This document shows, piece by piece, positions 1 to 9,570 of a stretch of DNA of 64,000 bases. The notes below the pieces were generated by a model. The model was not told the DNA's origin, did not search any database, and was given only the letters and a program-made list of their open reading frames with translations. The stretch comes from Pantoea agglomerans. GTDB lineage: Bacteria; Pseudomonadota; Gammaproteobacteria; Enterobacterales; Enterobacteriaceae. The position numbers and the translations under genes are program-made. Where the stretch lies: the NCBI RefSeq assembly GCF_021397715.1, contig NZ_CP090207.1:3658001-3722000 (forward strand), in the 5' to 3' direction. Position 1 is the stretch's first letter. Each line of letters opens with the position of its first letter.

Positions 1-1
1 G

Positions 2-748
2 CTGAAGAAAGTAGCTGGCACACTATCATTACTCTCGTGGTTAGTATTTGGGTTAACTTATATAGTACTTCCCCTGGGCTTTGTTTTTACAGGCAGACTT
101 CTGTTTCTTACCTTCATTTTATTAACGCTTGCGGGCGGTATTCTGACTTTTTACGATTTAGAAAAAAATGGAAATCTCTCCTTGCGAAAAATCAGGCTGA
201 CGCTCTGGTTTTTCTTACCGCTCTGTTTTATTTTAACTAATGCACTGGCATCAAGTTACTTTACCCAATTCAGCGCATTGAGTATTTCCTCCGTACCTTA
301 TACTGAATTCATCTGGAAGTTTGTTTTTTCAATTATGGCACTGGCATTGCTGCTCCAGCCGGTAAGCTACCTGATTTTCATTACTCAGGCAGACAAAACC
401 GAAGGCTATCAGACCGCAACGTTAATCGCTTTTTTTCTGGCTGTATCCGTGGTGCTTTTTGCGATTCCACACTGGGGAGCAAACATCCTCTCCTCAGTTT
501 TAGATCACGCAACCCGATTTGAATGGCGTGATGAGGCGAAGTGTGGAAAATTAATAATAAAAAGAGAGGATGAGAGATACTTTGGTTTCAATAGCGACAA
601 ATACACTCTCTATTTCTCTAACCCTGGCTACTGGGGATTTTACGAATTAAATTGTGCTAAAGATAAATATAATAACGATACGTTTCGTCTGACTGCCGTA
701 GATATCGAAACTCGAAAACCCTGGTTTGGAAAAGATAGCGTGCGTTAA
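2..748 (+). CDS. Hypothetical polytopic membrane protein, 5' end outside window
   Basis: The frame that ends at 748 is open back to base 2, so at least 248 residues are visible and the true start lies to the left of the window. An ATG at 182 is internal to this frame and should not be taken as the start. The visible N-terminal half has several hydrophobic stretches (roughly bases 20-150, 190-260, 300-390 and 430-480), suggesting four or more membrane segments. The last 75 residues are hydrophilic, with two cysteines, and probably form a domain outside the membrane. I do not recognise the family. The composition is more AT-rich than the uhp genes next to it, which fits acquired DNA. Confidence 0.6.
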   Translation: MKKVAGTLSLLSWLVFGLTYIVLPLGFVFTGRLLFLTFILLTLAGGILTFYDLEKNGNLSLRKIRLTLWFFLPLCFILTNALASSYFTQFSALSISSVPYTEFIWKFVFSIMALALLLQPVSYLIFITQADKTEGYQTATLIAFFLAVSVVLFAIPHWGANILSSVLDHATRFEWRDEAKCGKLIIKREDERYFGFNSDKYTLYFSNPGYWGFYELNCAKDKYNNDTFRLTAVDIETRKPWFGKDSVR

Positions 749-1012
749 GGACGTTTAGCTCGCTAAAAAATGTGACTGTTTGCCCATATGCCTCGCCGCT
801 GTCTAAGCAGGACCAGAGCAATACGTGACGTTCCCGGGGATCGTTCCGCCAGACAGTTCAGCAACATAGCCGAAAAGGTAAAGTCGTGACGATCGCCCCG
901 ATCCCACCAGGATCAACATCCCGCGACCGCTGGCACGCCAGACTGCTCACGACTTGAACAGCCATGCGCTTATCGCTAAGGTAAGCGCGAATTTTCCCGC
1001 CAGGAACGCATC

Positions 1013-1606
1013 ATGATTACCATCGCGCTTATTGACGATCATCTTATCGTCCGCTCCGGGTTTGCCCAGTTGCTGGGACTGGAACCCGATTTTCAGGTTG
1101 TGGCCGAGTTTGGATCGGGCCGTGAGGCGCTGGCGGGTTTACCGGGACGCGGCGTACAGGTCTGTATCTGCGACATCTCAATGCCCGATCTCTCCGGACT
1201 GGAGCTGCTGAGCCAGCTGCCCGCGGGCTTAGCCACCATCATGCTGTCGGTACACGACAGTCCGGCACTGGTCGAACAGGCGCTTAACGCCGGCGCGCGC
1301 GGTTATCTCTCCAAACGCTGTCGTCCCGATGAGCTGATCGCCGCGGTGCGCACGGTTTCCGCCGGTGGCTGTTACCTGACGCCGGAGATTGCCCTTAAGC
1401 TGGCCGCCGGTCGCCAGGACCCGCTGACCCGCCGCGAACGCCAGGTGGCCGAGAAACTGTCGCAGGGGATGCCGGTAAAAACCATTGCAGCCGAGCTGGG
1501 GCTGTCGCCCAAAACCGTTCACGTTCATCGCGCCAACCTGATGGAAAAACTCGGCGTCAGCAACGACGTCGAGCTGGCGCGCCGCATGTTTGACGGCTGG
1601 CAATGA
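1013..1606 (+). CDS. uhpA: UhpA, response regulator of hexose-phosphate uptake
   Basis: NarL/FixJ-type transcription activator that switches on uhpT when phosphorylated by UhpB. The 197 residues match the usual UhpA length. The receiver domain (about 1-115) shows the acidic pair D8/D9, the phospho-acceptor D54 in CDISMPD and the conserved K101. A LuxR-type helix-turn-helix occupies about 135-195, with [14 protein letters not shown] and the recognition helix [16 protein letters not shown]. The stop overlaps the uhpB start in an ATGA arrangement, so the two are translationally coupled. Its likely target is the inverted-repeat region upstream of uhpT (4388-4422). Identification rests on residue-level resemblance to E. 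coli UhpA and on the complete uhpABCT context. Confidence 0.96.
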   Translation: MITIALIDDHLIVRSGFAQLLGLEPDFQVVAEFGSGREALAGLPGRGVQVCICDISMPDLSGLELLSQLPAGLATIMLSVHDSPALVEQALNAGARGYLSKRCRPDELIAAVRTVSAGGCYLTPEIALKLAAGRQDPLTRRERQVAEKLSQGMPVKTIAAELGLSPKTVHVHRANLMEKLGVSNDVELARRMFDGWQ

Positions 1607-3003
1607 CGCCGCTTCTGTCGCGGCTGATATCGGTGGCCGCCAGCGTCTGCATCTTCTCGGCGGCCTGGTTCTGCCTGTGGAGCATCAGCCTGCATCTGGT
1701 GGAACGACCCGAGCTGGCGGTGCTGCTGTTTCCGTTTGGCCTGCGGCTGGGGCTGATGCTGCAGTGTCCGCGCGGCTACTGGCCGGTACTGCTGGTCAGC
1801 GAGTGGCTGCTGCTGATCTGGCTGTCGCACGAAGTCGCGCTGGCCCATCTGCCACTGCTGATGCTCGGCGGCGTGCTGACATTGCTGCCGTGGGCCGGTC
1901 AGCAGGAGGTGCTGAACGCCCTGCTGCTGACGCTCACTGGCGGGCTGACGCTGGCTCCGACCTGCCTGGTTATCTGGCACTATCTCACCCGCACCCGCTG
2001 GCAGCCGCTGGGCCCGGCGCTGGTCTCCCAGCCGGTTTACTGGCGCGCCCGGCATCTGATCGGGTATCTGCTGCTGTTTATCATCAGCCTGGGATTGCAG
2101 CTTGGCCTGCCGGCGGAGCTGTCGCGATTTACGCCGTTTTGTCTGGCGCTGCCGATTATCGCGCTGGCGTGGCACTACGGCTGGCAGGGTGCGCTGATCG
2201 CCACCCTGATGAACGCCATTGCCCTGATTGCCAGCCAGACCTGGCACGATCATCCGGTCGATCTACTGCTGTCGCTGCTGGCGCAAAGCCTGACCGGGCT
2301 GCTGCTGGGTGCCGGTATCCAGCGGCTGCGGGAGCTTAATCAGTCGCTGCAGCATGAGCTGGCGCGCAACCGGCGGCTGGCTGAACGTCTGGTGGAAACC
2401 GAAGAGAGCGTACGCCAGGAGGTGGCGCGTGAGCTGCACGATGACATCGGCCAGACCATCACCGCGATCCGTACCCAGGCGGGCATCGTCCAGCGGCTGG
2501 CGCCCGATAATGGCCGGGTGATCCAGAGCGGCGCACACATCGAGCAGCTGTCGCTGGGCGTGTACGATTCGGTGCGGCGGCTGCTGGGACGGTTACGACC
2601 GCGTCAGTTAGACGATCTCTCGCTGGAGCAGGCGGTCCGCTCGCTGATGCGTGAGATGGAACTCGACGATCGCGGCATCGTCAGCCATCTCGACTGGCAC
2701 GTCGATGAGAGCCTGCTCAGCGAAGGCCAGCGCGTCACGCTGTTTCGCGTCTGCCAGGAGGGACTGAACAATATCGTGAAACACGCCAGCGCCCGTGCGG
2801 TAACGCTCAAAGGCTGGCAGCAGGATGAACGGGTGATGCTGGTGATTGAAGATGATGGCTGCGGCCTGCCGTCCGGTTCCGGCCAGCAAGGTTTTGGCCT
2901 GGCCGGGATGCGCGAACGGGTAACCGCGCTGGGCGGCACGCTGGCGATATCCTGTACCCACGGCACCCGCGTCAGCGTCCATTTGCCGCTGCGTACGGTG
3001 TGA
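1603..3003 (+). CDS. uhpB: UhpB, membrane sensor histidine kinase
   Basis: Inner-membrane histidine kinase that, together with UhpC, senses external glucose-6-phosphate and phosphorylates UhpA. The 466 residues begin with about 240 hydrophobic residues forming the multi-span membrane half. A linker follows, then the HisKA_3 dimerisation segment with [16 protein letters not shown], where H279 is the predicted phosphorylation site. The ATP-binding domain shows the N-box [12 protein letters not shown], the DDGCGLP G1 box and the [12 protein letters not shown]2 box. It is somewhat shorter than E. coli UhpB (about 500). The start ATG overlaps the uhpA stop, and the stop TGA lies just upstream of uhpC. 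Confidence 0.95.
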   Translation: MTPLLSRLISVAASVCIFSAAWFCLWSISLHLVERPELAVLLFPFGLRLGLMLQCPRGYWPVLLVSEWLLLIWLSHEVALAHLPLLMLGGVLTLLPWAGQQEVLNALLLTLTGGLTLAPTCLVIWHYLTRTRWQPLGPALVSQPVYWRARHLIGYLLLFIISLGLQLGLPAELSRFTPFCLALPIIALAWHYGWQGALIATLMNAIALIASQTWHDHPVDLLLSLLAQSLTGLLLGAGIQRLRELNQSLQHELARNRRLAERLVETEESVRQEVARELHDDIGQTITAIRTQAGIVQRLAPDNGRVIQSGAHIEQLSLGVYDSVRRLLGRLRPRQLDDLSLEQAVRSLMREMELDDRGIVSHLDWHVDESLLSEGQRVTLFRVCQEGLNNIVKHASARAVTLKGWQQDERVMLVIEDDGCGLPSGSGQQGFGLAGMRERVTALGGTLAISCTHGTRVSVHLPLRTV

Positions 3004-3012
3004 GGAGTGAAT

Positions 3013-4341
3013 GTGTTTAGCTTTCTGAAAACCCCGGCCAACGCCACGCCGCTGCAGGATAAAGCGGAGATCGATCGCCGCTATCGCTACTGGCGACGAC
3101 ACATCATGATGACCATCTGGCTGGGCTACGCGCTGTTCTATTTTACCCGCAAAAGTTTCAACGCCGCGGCTCCGGAGATCCTCGCCAGCGGCGTGATGAC
3201 CCGCACCGATATCGGCCTGCTGGCGACGCTGTTTTACATCACCTACGGCCTGTCGAAATTTTTCTCCGGCATCGTCAGCGACCGCTCCAACGCCCGCTAC
3301 TTTATGGGGCTGGGGCTGATTGCCACCGGGGTGGTAAACATCCTGTTCGGCTTCTCCACCTCGCTGTGGGCCTTTGCCCTGCTGTGGGCGGTTAACGCCT
3401 TTTTCCAGGGCTGGGGCGCGCCGGTCTGCGCCCGCCTGCTGACCGCCTGGTATTCGCGTAACGAGCGCGGCGGCTGGTGGGCGTTGTGGAACACCGCGCA
3501 CAACGTCGGCGGCGCCCTGATTCCGATCATGATCGGGGCGGTGGCGCTGCACTACGGCTGGCGCAGCGGGATGATGATGGCGGGCGGATTAGCGATTCTG
3601 GCTGGTCTGTTTCTCTGCTGGCGACTGCGCGATCGGCCTCAGACCGTTGGCCTGCCGGAGGTCGGCGACTGGCGGCAGGATGAGATGGAGACGGCGCAGC
3701 AGCAGGAAGGCGCGGGCCTGAGCCGCAAAGCGATCCTCACCCGCTACGTGCTGCTGAACCCTTACATCTGGCTGCTGGCGCTGTGTTACGTGCTGGTTTA
3801 CGTGGTGCGCGCGGCGATCAACGACTGGGGCAACCTCTATATTTCAGAGACGCTGGGCGTCGATCTGGTGACCGCCAATTCGGCGGTGACGATGTTTGAG
3901 CTGGGCGGGTTTATCGGCGCGCTGGTGGCCGGCTGGGGATCGGACAAGCTGTTTAACGGCAACCGCGGCCCGATGAACCTGATTTTCGCCGCCGGGATCC
4001 TGCTGTCGGTGGGATCGCTGTGGCTGATGCCGTTCACCAGCTACGTGATGCAGACGGCGTGCTTTTTCACCACCGGCTTCTTTGTCTCGGGTCCGCAGAT
4101 GCTGATTGGCATGGCGGCGGCCGAGTGTTCTCACAAGGATGCGGCGGGTGCGGCGACCGGCTTTGTCGGGCTGTTCGCCTATCTTGGCGCATCGCTCTCC
4201 GGCTGGCCGCTGGCGTGGGTGATCGACAGCTGGCACTGGAGCGGCTTCTTTGCGGTGATTGCGATTGCGGCCGGGATCTCCGCGCTGCTGCTGCTGCCGT
4301 TTCTCAATGCGCAGGCACCGCGTCCGGTCGACGAAGCGTGA
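3013..4341 (+). CDS. uhpC: UhpC, hexose-phosphate receptor (MFS)
   Basis: Twelve-span organophosphate:phosphate antiporter-family protein that acts mainly as the glucose-6-phosphate sensor controlling UhpB. The 442 residues follow E. coli UhpC closely along their whole length, including YRYWRRHI, FYFTRKSFN and WNTAHNVGGALIP. I chose the GTG at 3013 as start: AGGAG at 3003-3007 sits five bases upstream, and the product then begins MFSFLKTP, as in E. coli (MLPFLKAP). The in-frame GTG at 3007 would lie inside that ribosome binding site. It is the third gene of uhpABC and is followed by the uhpT promoter region. Confidence 0.94.
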   Translation: MFSFLKTPANATPLQDKAEIDRRYRYWRRHIMMTIWLGYALFYFTRKSFNAAAPEILASGVMTRTDIGLLATLFYITYGLSKFFSGIVSDRSNARYFMGLGLIATGVVNILFGFSTSLWAFALLWAVNAFFQGWGAPVCARLLTAWYSRNERGGWWALWNTAHNVGGALIPIMIGAVALHYGWRSGMMMAGGLAILAGLFLCWRLRDRPQTVGLPEVGDWRQDEMETAQQQEGAGLSRKAILTRYVLLNPYIWLLALCYVLVYVVRAAINDWGNLYISETLGVDLVTANSAVTMFELGGFIGALVAGWGSDKLFNGNRGPMNLIFAAGILLSVGSLWLMPFTSYVMQTACFFTTGFFVSGPQMLIGMAAAECSHKDAAGAATGFVGLFAYLGASLSGWPLAWVIDSWHWSGFFAVIAIAAGISALLLLPFLNAQAPRPVDEA

Positions 4342-4387
4342 TGCGCCTCTCTTTTTTGCCGCATATCGGGCAAAACTAAGACATTTT

Positions 4388-4441
4388 CCTGGTTTCGCCT
4401 GGCGGCTGTCTCAGGCCAGGCGGGCGGCTGATTTTTACAAT
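4388..4441 (+). promoter_or_regulatory. uhpT promoter with putative UhpA sites
   Basis: A -10 box TACAAT lies at 4436-4441. Upstream, CCTGG occurs at 4388-4392 and again at 4398-4402, one helical turn apart, and an inverted copy completes an 8-bp inverted repeat (CGCCTGGC at 4396-4403, GCCAGGCG at 4415-4422). The repeats fall about 30-60 bases before the expected transcription start, matching where UhpA is known to bind in E. coli. No good -35 box is visible, as expected for an activator-dependent promoter. The assignment to UhpA is an inference. Confidence 0.6.
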
Positions 4442-4493
4442 GCCAGCCATTCGCTGCCCGTTGCAGCTTTTCCAACCAGGAGAACCCCCATCC

Positions 4494-5885
4494 ATGCTGG
4501 CCTTTCTTAATCAGGTGCGCAAACCGACCCTGGACCTGCCGCTCGACGAGCGGCGCAAGCTGTGGTTCAGACCCTTTATGCAGTCCTATCTGGTGGTGTT
4601 TATCGGCTACCTGACCATGTATCTGATCCGCAAAAACTTCAACATTGCGCAGAACGACATGATCACCACCTACGGGCTGAGCATGACGCAGCTGGGGATG
4701 ATCGGCCTCGGCTTCTCGATCACCTACGGCGTGGGTAAAACGCTGGTCTCCTATTACGCCGACGGCAAAAACACCAAGCAGTTCCTGCCGTTTATGCTGA
4801 TCCTGTCGGCCATCTGTATGCTCGGCTTCAGCGCCAGCATGGGTACCGGATCGGTCAGCCTGTTTCTGATGATTGCGTTTTATGCTTTAAGCGGATTCTT
4901 CCAGAGTACCGGCGGCTCCTGCAGCTACTCCACCATCACCAAATGGACCCCGCGCCGCAAGCGTGGCACCTATCTGGGAATGTGGAACATCTCGCACAAC
5001 CTCGGCGGTGCCGGTGCGGCCGGCGTGGCGCTGTTTGGTGCCAATTATCTGTTCGACGGCCATGTGATAGGGATGTTTATCTTCCCGTCGATCATCGCGC
5101 TGATTGTTGGCTTTATCGGTCTGCGTTTCGGCAGTGATTCACCGGAGTCCTATGGGCTGGGCAAAGCCGAAGAGCTGTTTGACGAAGTGCTGAGCGAAGA
5201 GGATCAGGAAGCCGAAGATGAGTCGATGACCAAATGGCAGATCTTTGTTGAGTACGTGCTGAAAAACAAAGTGATCTGGCTGCTCTGCTTCGCCAACATC
5301 TTCCTCTATGTGGTGCGCATCGGCATCGATCAGTGGTCAACCGTCTATGCGTTTCAGGAGCTGAAGCTCTCTAAAGAGGTGGCGATTCAGGGCTTTACCC
5401 TGTTTGAGGTCGGCGCGCTGGTCGGCACGCTGCTGTGGGGCTGGTTATCCGATCTGGCCAACGGTCGTCGCGGGCTGGTGGCCTGTGTGGCGCTGGCGCT
5501 GATTATCGCCACGCTGGGGATCTATCAGCATGCCAGCAACCAGTATATCTATCTGGCCTCGCTGTTCGCGCTCGGCTTTCTGGTGTTTGGTCCGCAGCTG
5601 TTAATCGGCGTCGCCGCGGTCGGCTTTGTGCCGAAAAAAGCCATCGGCGCAGCGGATGGCATCAAAGGCACCTTCGCCTATCTGATTGGTGACAGCTTCG
5701 CCAAACTGGGCCTGGGCATGATCGCCGACGGCACGCCGATATTCGGCCTGACCGGCTGGGCCGGCACCTTTGCCGCGCTGGATGCTGCCGCTATCGCCTG
5801 TATCACTCTGATGGCGATGGTAGCGGTAATGGAAGAGCGCAAAATCCGCCGCGAGAAACGGCTGCAGCGGCTGAAGATGGCGTGA
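4494..5885 (+). CDS. uhpT: UhpT, hexose-phosphate:phosphate antiporter
   Basis: Inner-membrane antiporter that takes up glucose-6-phosphate and related sugar phosphates (and fosfomycin) in exchange for inorganic phosphate. The 463 residues equal the E. coli length and are nearly colinear with it: [17 protein letters not shown] at the start, [13 protein letters not shown] in the first span, and [20 protein letters not shown]. The frame extends back to an ATG at 4440, but the start at 4494 is preferred: it follows CCAGGAGAACC and gives the canonical N-terminus. Expression is expected to depend on UhpA acting at the repeats upstream. A strong hairpin follows the gene. Confidence 0.97.
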   Translation: MLAFLNQVRKPTLDLPLDERRKLWFRPFMQSYLVVFIGYLTMYLIRKNFNIAQNDMITTYGLSMTQLGMIGLGFSITYGVGKTLVSYYADGKNTKQFLPFMLILSAICMLGFSASMGTGSVSLFLMIAFYALSGFFQSTGGSCSYSTITKWTPRRKRGTYLGMWNISHNLGGAGAAGVALFGANYLFDGHVIGMFIFPSIIALIVGFIGLRFGSDSPESYGLGKAEELFDEVLSEEDQEAEDESMTKWQIFVEYVLKNKVIWLLCFANIFLYVVRIGIDQWSTVYAFQELKLSKEVAIQGFTLFEVGALVGTLLWGWLSDLANGRRGLVACVALALIIATLGIYQHASNQYIYLASLFALGFLVFGPQLLIGVAAVGFVPKKAIGAADGIKGTFAYLIGDSFAKLGLGMIADGTPIFGLTGWAGTFAALDAAAIACITLMAMVAVMEERKIRREKRLQRLKMA

Positions 5886-5914
5886 TGTTGGGTTAGTGAT
5901 AAGGTAATCGCAAC

Positions 5915-5963
5915 GGCCAGCGTGGCGGAGAGAAGTGCTCTCTGCTGCGCTGGCCGCTCTTTC
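5915..5963 (+). terminator. Terminator after uhpT
   Basis: The 8-bp arms GGCCAGCG (5915-5922) and CGCTGGCC (5948-5955) enclose an inner GAGAG/CTCTC stem and are followed by GCTCTTTC. It closes the uhp transcription unit. Confidence 0.65.
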
Positions 5964-6028
5964 ATTAAAAGATTAGTTAACAGGGCTGATGCCGCGCAGA
6001 AGCCTGCATTTCACCGGCGCGCCGCTGG

Positions 6029-6049
6029 TTGCTTCACTATGTGAAGCAA
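6029..6049. promoter_or_regulatory. Perfect palindrome upstream of sugar-acid operon (candidate operator)
   Basis: TTGCTTCAC and GTGAAGCAA form a perfect 9-bp inverted repeat around a 3-base spacer, about 130 bases before the symporter start. It is not followed by a T-run on either strand, so it is not a terminator. It is a good candidate operator for the IclR-family regulator at the far end of the cluster, but the regulator-site link is inferred. Confidence 0.5.
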
Positions 6050-6176
6050 AAAAACGATTCAATCTTTGCTCCACCTCACGCAATCCTCGCCCGTTCCGAC
6101 ATGCTCCGCCTAAAGCTCATACGCTCATTCCATCAGCCAACCGATGCACTCATCGTTATCACCTTCAGGAGAGCGT

Positions 6177-7499
6177 ATGGATCATTCAGCCCGCCAGTAC
6201 GGTATTGAGGTCGCGCCGACGACAGTTAAACGTTCGCCCAGACGCACCGCCAAAATTATGATGTCTGCCGGGATAGGTCACTTTATCGAGTGGTTTGACT
6301 TTGGCTTGTACGGCACCCTGGCGGCGATTATCGCCAGCAACTTTTTTGTCAGCGCCGATCCCGCGACCGCACTGTTAAAGTCTTTCGCCGTGTTCGGTTC
6401 CGGCTTTCTTATGCGTCCATTGGGCGGGCTGTTCTTTGGCTCAATGGGCGATCGTCTGGGCCGACGCAAAGTGCTGGTCACGGTGATTGTGATTACCTCA
6501 CTCTCAACTTTTGTGATGGGGATTTTGCCGACCTGGCACCAGGCGGGCATTATCGCCCCTATCCTGCTGGTGATAACCCGGCTGGTGCAGGGCTTTGCGG
6601 CGGGCGGTGAAAGCTCTGGCGTTATCACTTATCTGGCCGAAAGCGCCGCACCGAACCGGCGGGCTACGCTCACCTGCTGGAGCGAAAACTTCAGCTTTAT
6701 GGCCTTTGTTTGTGGCTCAGGGCTGGTACTGCTGCTGACCCATGCGTTAGGCGACGCCGCAATGAACGACTGGGGATGGCGTATTCCCTTCCTGCTTGCC
6801 GCCCCGCTCGGCCTGGGTGGGCTGTATATGCGTCGCAATATGGAAGACTCGGCTGCGTTTCATAAGCTGCAGGCCAGCGGAAAGATCGAGAAATCGCCGC
6901 TGCGTAAGACGCTCAGCTCATCCGGTCGCGCCCTGCTTTTCTGCGTCGGCTTTGTGGTGGTCAAAGCGGTCAGCAGCTGGGTGCTGCAATCCTTTATGCC
7001 GGGCTACCTCTCCACCCACCTGCATTACAGCCGGACCGACGCTTATCTCATCACCACGCTGGGCTTGCTCAGCGTCGCTGTCTGTATGCCGCTTACCGGC
7101 TATCTTTCCGATCGCTGGGGCCGCCGTCCGTTGATGCTGATGGGATGTGGCGGCTTCATTCTGCTCACCTATCCCGCCATGCTGCTGATGACGCAAGGTT
7201 CGGTGATGACGTCGATAGCGGCCATGAGCCTGCTGGGCGTATTTGTCGCCATGTTTAACGGCGGCTGTGGCGCAGCGATGGTGGAGCTGTTTCCCACCGC
7301 GATTCGCTACGGCGGCATTGCCGTCGCCTACAACCTGACGGTGGCGGTGTTTGGTGGCGTCACGCCTCTGGCCTCAGCCAGCCTGATTGCCTGGACCGGA
7401 GATCCGCTCTCTCCCGCCTGGTACGTGATGATCACTGCCCTCGTCTCTTTTATTGCGGTGTGGTTCGCCAAAGAGACCGCCGGCAAAATCCTTGATTAA
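6177..7499 (+). CDS. MHS-family (MFS) metabolite:H+ symporter
   Basis: Twelve-span proton symporter of the metabolite:H+ symporter branch of the major facilitator superfamily, the group that includes ShiA, KgtP and ProP. The family signature IGHFIEWFDFGLYG is in the first span, and FGSMGDRLGRRKVLV is the loop 2-3 motif. The 440-residue length is usual for the family. The ATG at 6177 is preferred because AGGAGAG lies at the right distance; an in-frame ATG at 6144 has no such site. It is the first gene of a five-gene sugar-acid operon, so the substrate is probably an aldonate or related acid. E. coli DgoT belongs to a different MFS branch, so this transporter is not a DgoT orthologue. Confidence 0.88.
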   Translation: MDHSARQYGIEVAPTTVKRSPRRTAKIMMSAGIGHFIEWFDFGLYGTLAAIIASNFFVSADPATALLKSFAVFGSGFLMRPLGGLFFGSMGDRLGRRKVLVTVIVITSLSTFVMGILPTWHQAGIIAPILLVITRLVQGFAAGGESSGVITYLAESAAPNRRATLTCWSENFSFMAFVCGSGLVLLLTHALGDAAMNDWGWRIPFLLAAPLGLGGLYMRRNMEDSAAFHKLQASGKIEKSPLRKTLSSSGRALLFCVGFVVVKAVSSWVLQSFMPGYLSTHLHYSRTDAYLITTLGLLSVAVCMPLTGYLSDRWGRRPLMLMGCGGFILLTYPAMLLMTQGSVMTSIAAMSLLGVFVAMFNGGCGAAMVELFPTAIRYGGIAVAYNLTVAVFGGVTPLASASLIAWTGDPLSPAWYVMITALVSFIAVWFAKETAGKILD

Positions 7500-7516
7500 T
7501 CTGAACCGGAGTTACT

Positions 7517-8680
7517 ATGCAAATCAGTCAGGTTGAATGCTTTCCGCTCAAAGTTGCCGCTGACCAGATCTATCTGGGCGGCAAGGCTGCTGACGATGAA
7601 GCGGATTATTATTACCGTCCTGAATACCGCTGCGTCTATTCCCGCAAGATGGAAACCTGCCTGGTAAAGATTACCACCCGCGACGGCCACGTCGGCTGGG
7701 GCGAGGCGCTGGCACCGGTGGTGCCGCAGGTGATTGCTGAACTGATCAACCAGCTGTTCAGGCCGTTAATTATCGGTCGTTCGCCCTTCGATAGCGCCGT
7801 GCTGAATTCACGCATGTACGATGCGATGCGCGATCGCGGCCATATCACGGGCTACCATATTGATGCGCTGGCCGCCGTAGATATCGCCCTGTGGGATCTT
7901 AAAGGCCAGATCCTCAATTTACCGGTGTATCAACTGCTCGGGGGAGCCTACCGCGAGACCATTCCTTGCTATGTCTCCGGCTTGCCGGAACCGGATCTGG
8001 AATCCCGTGCGCGGCTGGCCAGACGCTGGCAGGAAAAGGGGTTCAATGCCTTTAAGCTGGCATTGGGATATGGCGTCAGCGAAGACATCCACAATGTGAA
8101 AGTTATCCGTGAAGCGCTCGGCCCGGAAGCACAACTGTTCGTTGATGCCCACTGGAATTACAGCGTTGCCGAAGCAAGTGAACTCGCACAGCGCCTGCAT
8201 ACGCTCGGTGTTGGCTTCCTTGAGGCGCCGCTGCTGCCTGAAGATGTTACCGGTCATCGTGAACTGCGCGCCAAAAGCCCGATTGCCATTGCGCTGGGTG
8301 AAACGGAACGCACCCGCTACCAGTTTAAGCCGCTGATTGAGCAACGCGCCGCAGATATTCTGCAACCTGACGTAGGCCGCACCGGGATCAGTGAACTGAT
8401 ACATATCGCCGCGCTGGCGGAAACCTGGAACCTGCGTGTAGCCCCTCATCTCAGCGTGGGTCAGGGTCCGTGTATCGCCGCCTCAATCCATGCCGCTGCT
8501 GCGATACCTAATCTGTTCATGCTTGAGTACCAGCCTCCGGTTTTCAACGTCGCTAATCAGCTACTTAAACAGCCGCTGGTCTGTGAAAAAGGCGCGTATC
8601 AGTTGCCACAGGGTGCCGGACTGGGGATTGAAATCGATGAAGATCGTTTACGCAAACATCTGACGGAGGCAACATGCTAA
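7517..8680 (+). CDS. Enolase-superfamily sugar-acid dehydratase
   Basis: Member of the mandelate racemase/muconate lactonizing subgroup, expected to remove water from a sugar acid to give a 2-keto-3-deoxy acid. The 387 residues contain the capping domain (about 1-125) and the barrel with K180 (FKLAL), the metal ligands D210 (VDAHWN), E236 (LEAPL) and E262 (GETER), the D285/H311 dyad (QPDVG, APHLS) and E337. This pattern suits an aldonate dehydratase, but the active-site surroundings differ clearly from E. coli DgoD, so the substrate cannot be read from sequence. It starts 17 bases after the symporter and overlaps the next gene by 7 bases. Confidence 0.85.
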   Translation: MQISQVECFPLKVAADQIYLGGKAADDEADYYYRPEYRCVYSRKMETCLVKITTRDGHVGWGEALAPVVPQVIAELINQLFRPLIIGRSPFDSAVLNSRMYDAMRDRGHITGYHIDALAAVDIALWDLKGQILNLPVYQLLGGAYRETIPCYVSGLPEPDLESRARLARRWQEKGFNAFKLALGYGVSEDIHNVKVIREALGPEAQLFVDAHWNYSVAEASELAQRLHTLGVGFLEAPLLPEDVTGHRELRAKSPIAIALGETERTRYQFKPLIEQRAADILQPDVGRTGISELIHIAALAETWNLRVAPHLSVGQGPCIAASIHAAAAIPNLFMLEYQPPVFNVANQLLKQPLVCEKGAYQLPQGAGLGIEIDEDRLRKHLTEATC

Positions 8681-9570
8681 AAGGTAACGTACCCATTCTG
8701 GCCACCGCATTTACTGAACAAGGCGAGCTGGATCTTGCCTCGGTTGAACGCCTGGTCCACTTTCTGTTGCAGCAGGGTGTTGATGGCCTGGCGCTGTTTG
8801 GCAACGCCTCTGAAGGTTATGCCCTGACGCAGGATGAGAAGCAGGCGCTTTTTTACTGCGTCAAAAAACAGGTCGGCGATTTGCCTCTGGTTGCGGCGGC
8901 GGGCGGCGCCTCTTCAGCCGTCGCGATTGATGAGATCAACCGGGTACAGCGTTGGGGTGCCGATATCGCCATGGTCAATCCACCCGCCGTGGTTAAACCC
9001 GGCCCGGAAGAACTCTATCGCTTCTGGCGCGATATCTGTCAGGCGTGCAGCATCGATATCATGATTCAGGATGCACCGCTGATGACCGGCGTGACCATGC
9101 CGGTGACGACGCTGGTCCGTGTTTGCGAAGATTTCCCGGCCATTAAGTACATCAAAGTTGAGCAGCCGCCGACGACGCTAAAAATCAGCGCGCTGAAACA
9201 GGCATTAGGCGATCGGGTCGGCCTGTTTGGCGGCCTGAATGCTGGCTTTCTGTTTGAAGAGCTCTGCCGGGGGATAACCGGCACGATGCCCGCCTGCGAA
9301 TTTCCGGACGTGATTAATACCATTCTTCACTGCTGGCATCAGGATCGAAAAGCAGCCCAGAGCCATTTTTACCGTTACCTGCCCTTTCTTCGCTACGGTG
9401 TCCAGCCCGGTATCGGCGTGGCTATTCATAAAACCGTGCTGCACCGGGCGGGGATTTTTGCCAGTGATTACGTCCGCGAACCGGCAAAGAGTCTGGATGA
9501 GATAACCCGTCAGGAGCTGAAGGAACTGACCGATGCACTGCCGCTGGCGGTACTGGCGAGGCCGGCATGA
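8674..9570 (+). CDS. DapA-family (DHDPS/NAL) lyase or dehydratase
   Basis: Class I Schiff-base TIM-barrel enzyme of the dihydrodipicolinate synthase/N-acetylneuraminate lyase family. The 298 residues keep the family length. The Schiff-base lysine is K161 in IKYIKVE, and the substrate loop GNASEGYAL (43-51) is present. The usual catalytic Tyr of the YNxP segment is replaced: the stretch reads IMIQDAPL with Q132 at that place. It overlaps the dehydratase upstream by 7 bases and the kinase downstream by 4 (ATGA), so it is clearly co-translated. It may cleave or dehydrate the 2-keto-3-deoxy acid made by its neighbour, as a branch parallel to DgoK/DgoA. The reaction is not determined. Confidence 0.82.
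   Translation: MLKGNVPILATAFTEQGELDLASVERLVHFLLQQGVDGLALFGNASEGYALTQDEKQALFYCVKKQVGDLPLVAAAGGASSAVAIDEINRVQRWGADIAMVNPPAVVKPGPEELYRFWRDICQACSIDIMIQDAPLMTGVTMPVTTLVRVCEDFPAIKYIKVEQPPTTLKISALKQALGDRVGLFGGLNAGFLFEELCRGITGTMPACEFPDVINTILHCWHQDRKAAQSHFYRYLPFLRYGVQPGIGVAIHKTVLHRAGIFASDYVREPAKSLDEITRQELKELTDALPLAVLARPA

Noticed and set aside
773-910. Minus-strand stretch resembling a UspA C-terminus (VGSGRSS)
   Set aside because: Only about 46 codons between stops with weak resemblance; no start site and no other family motif.
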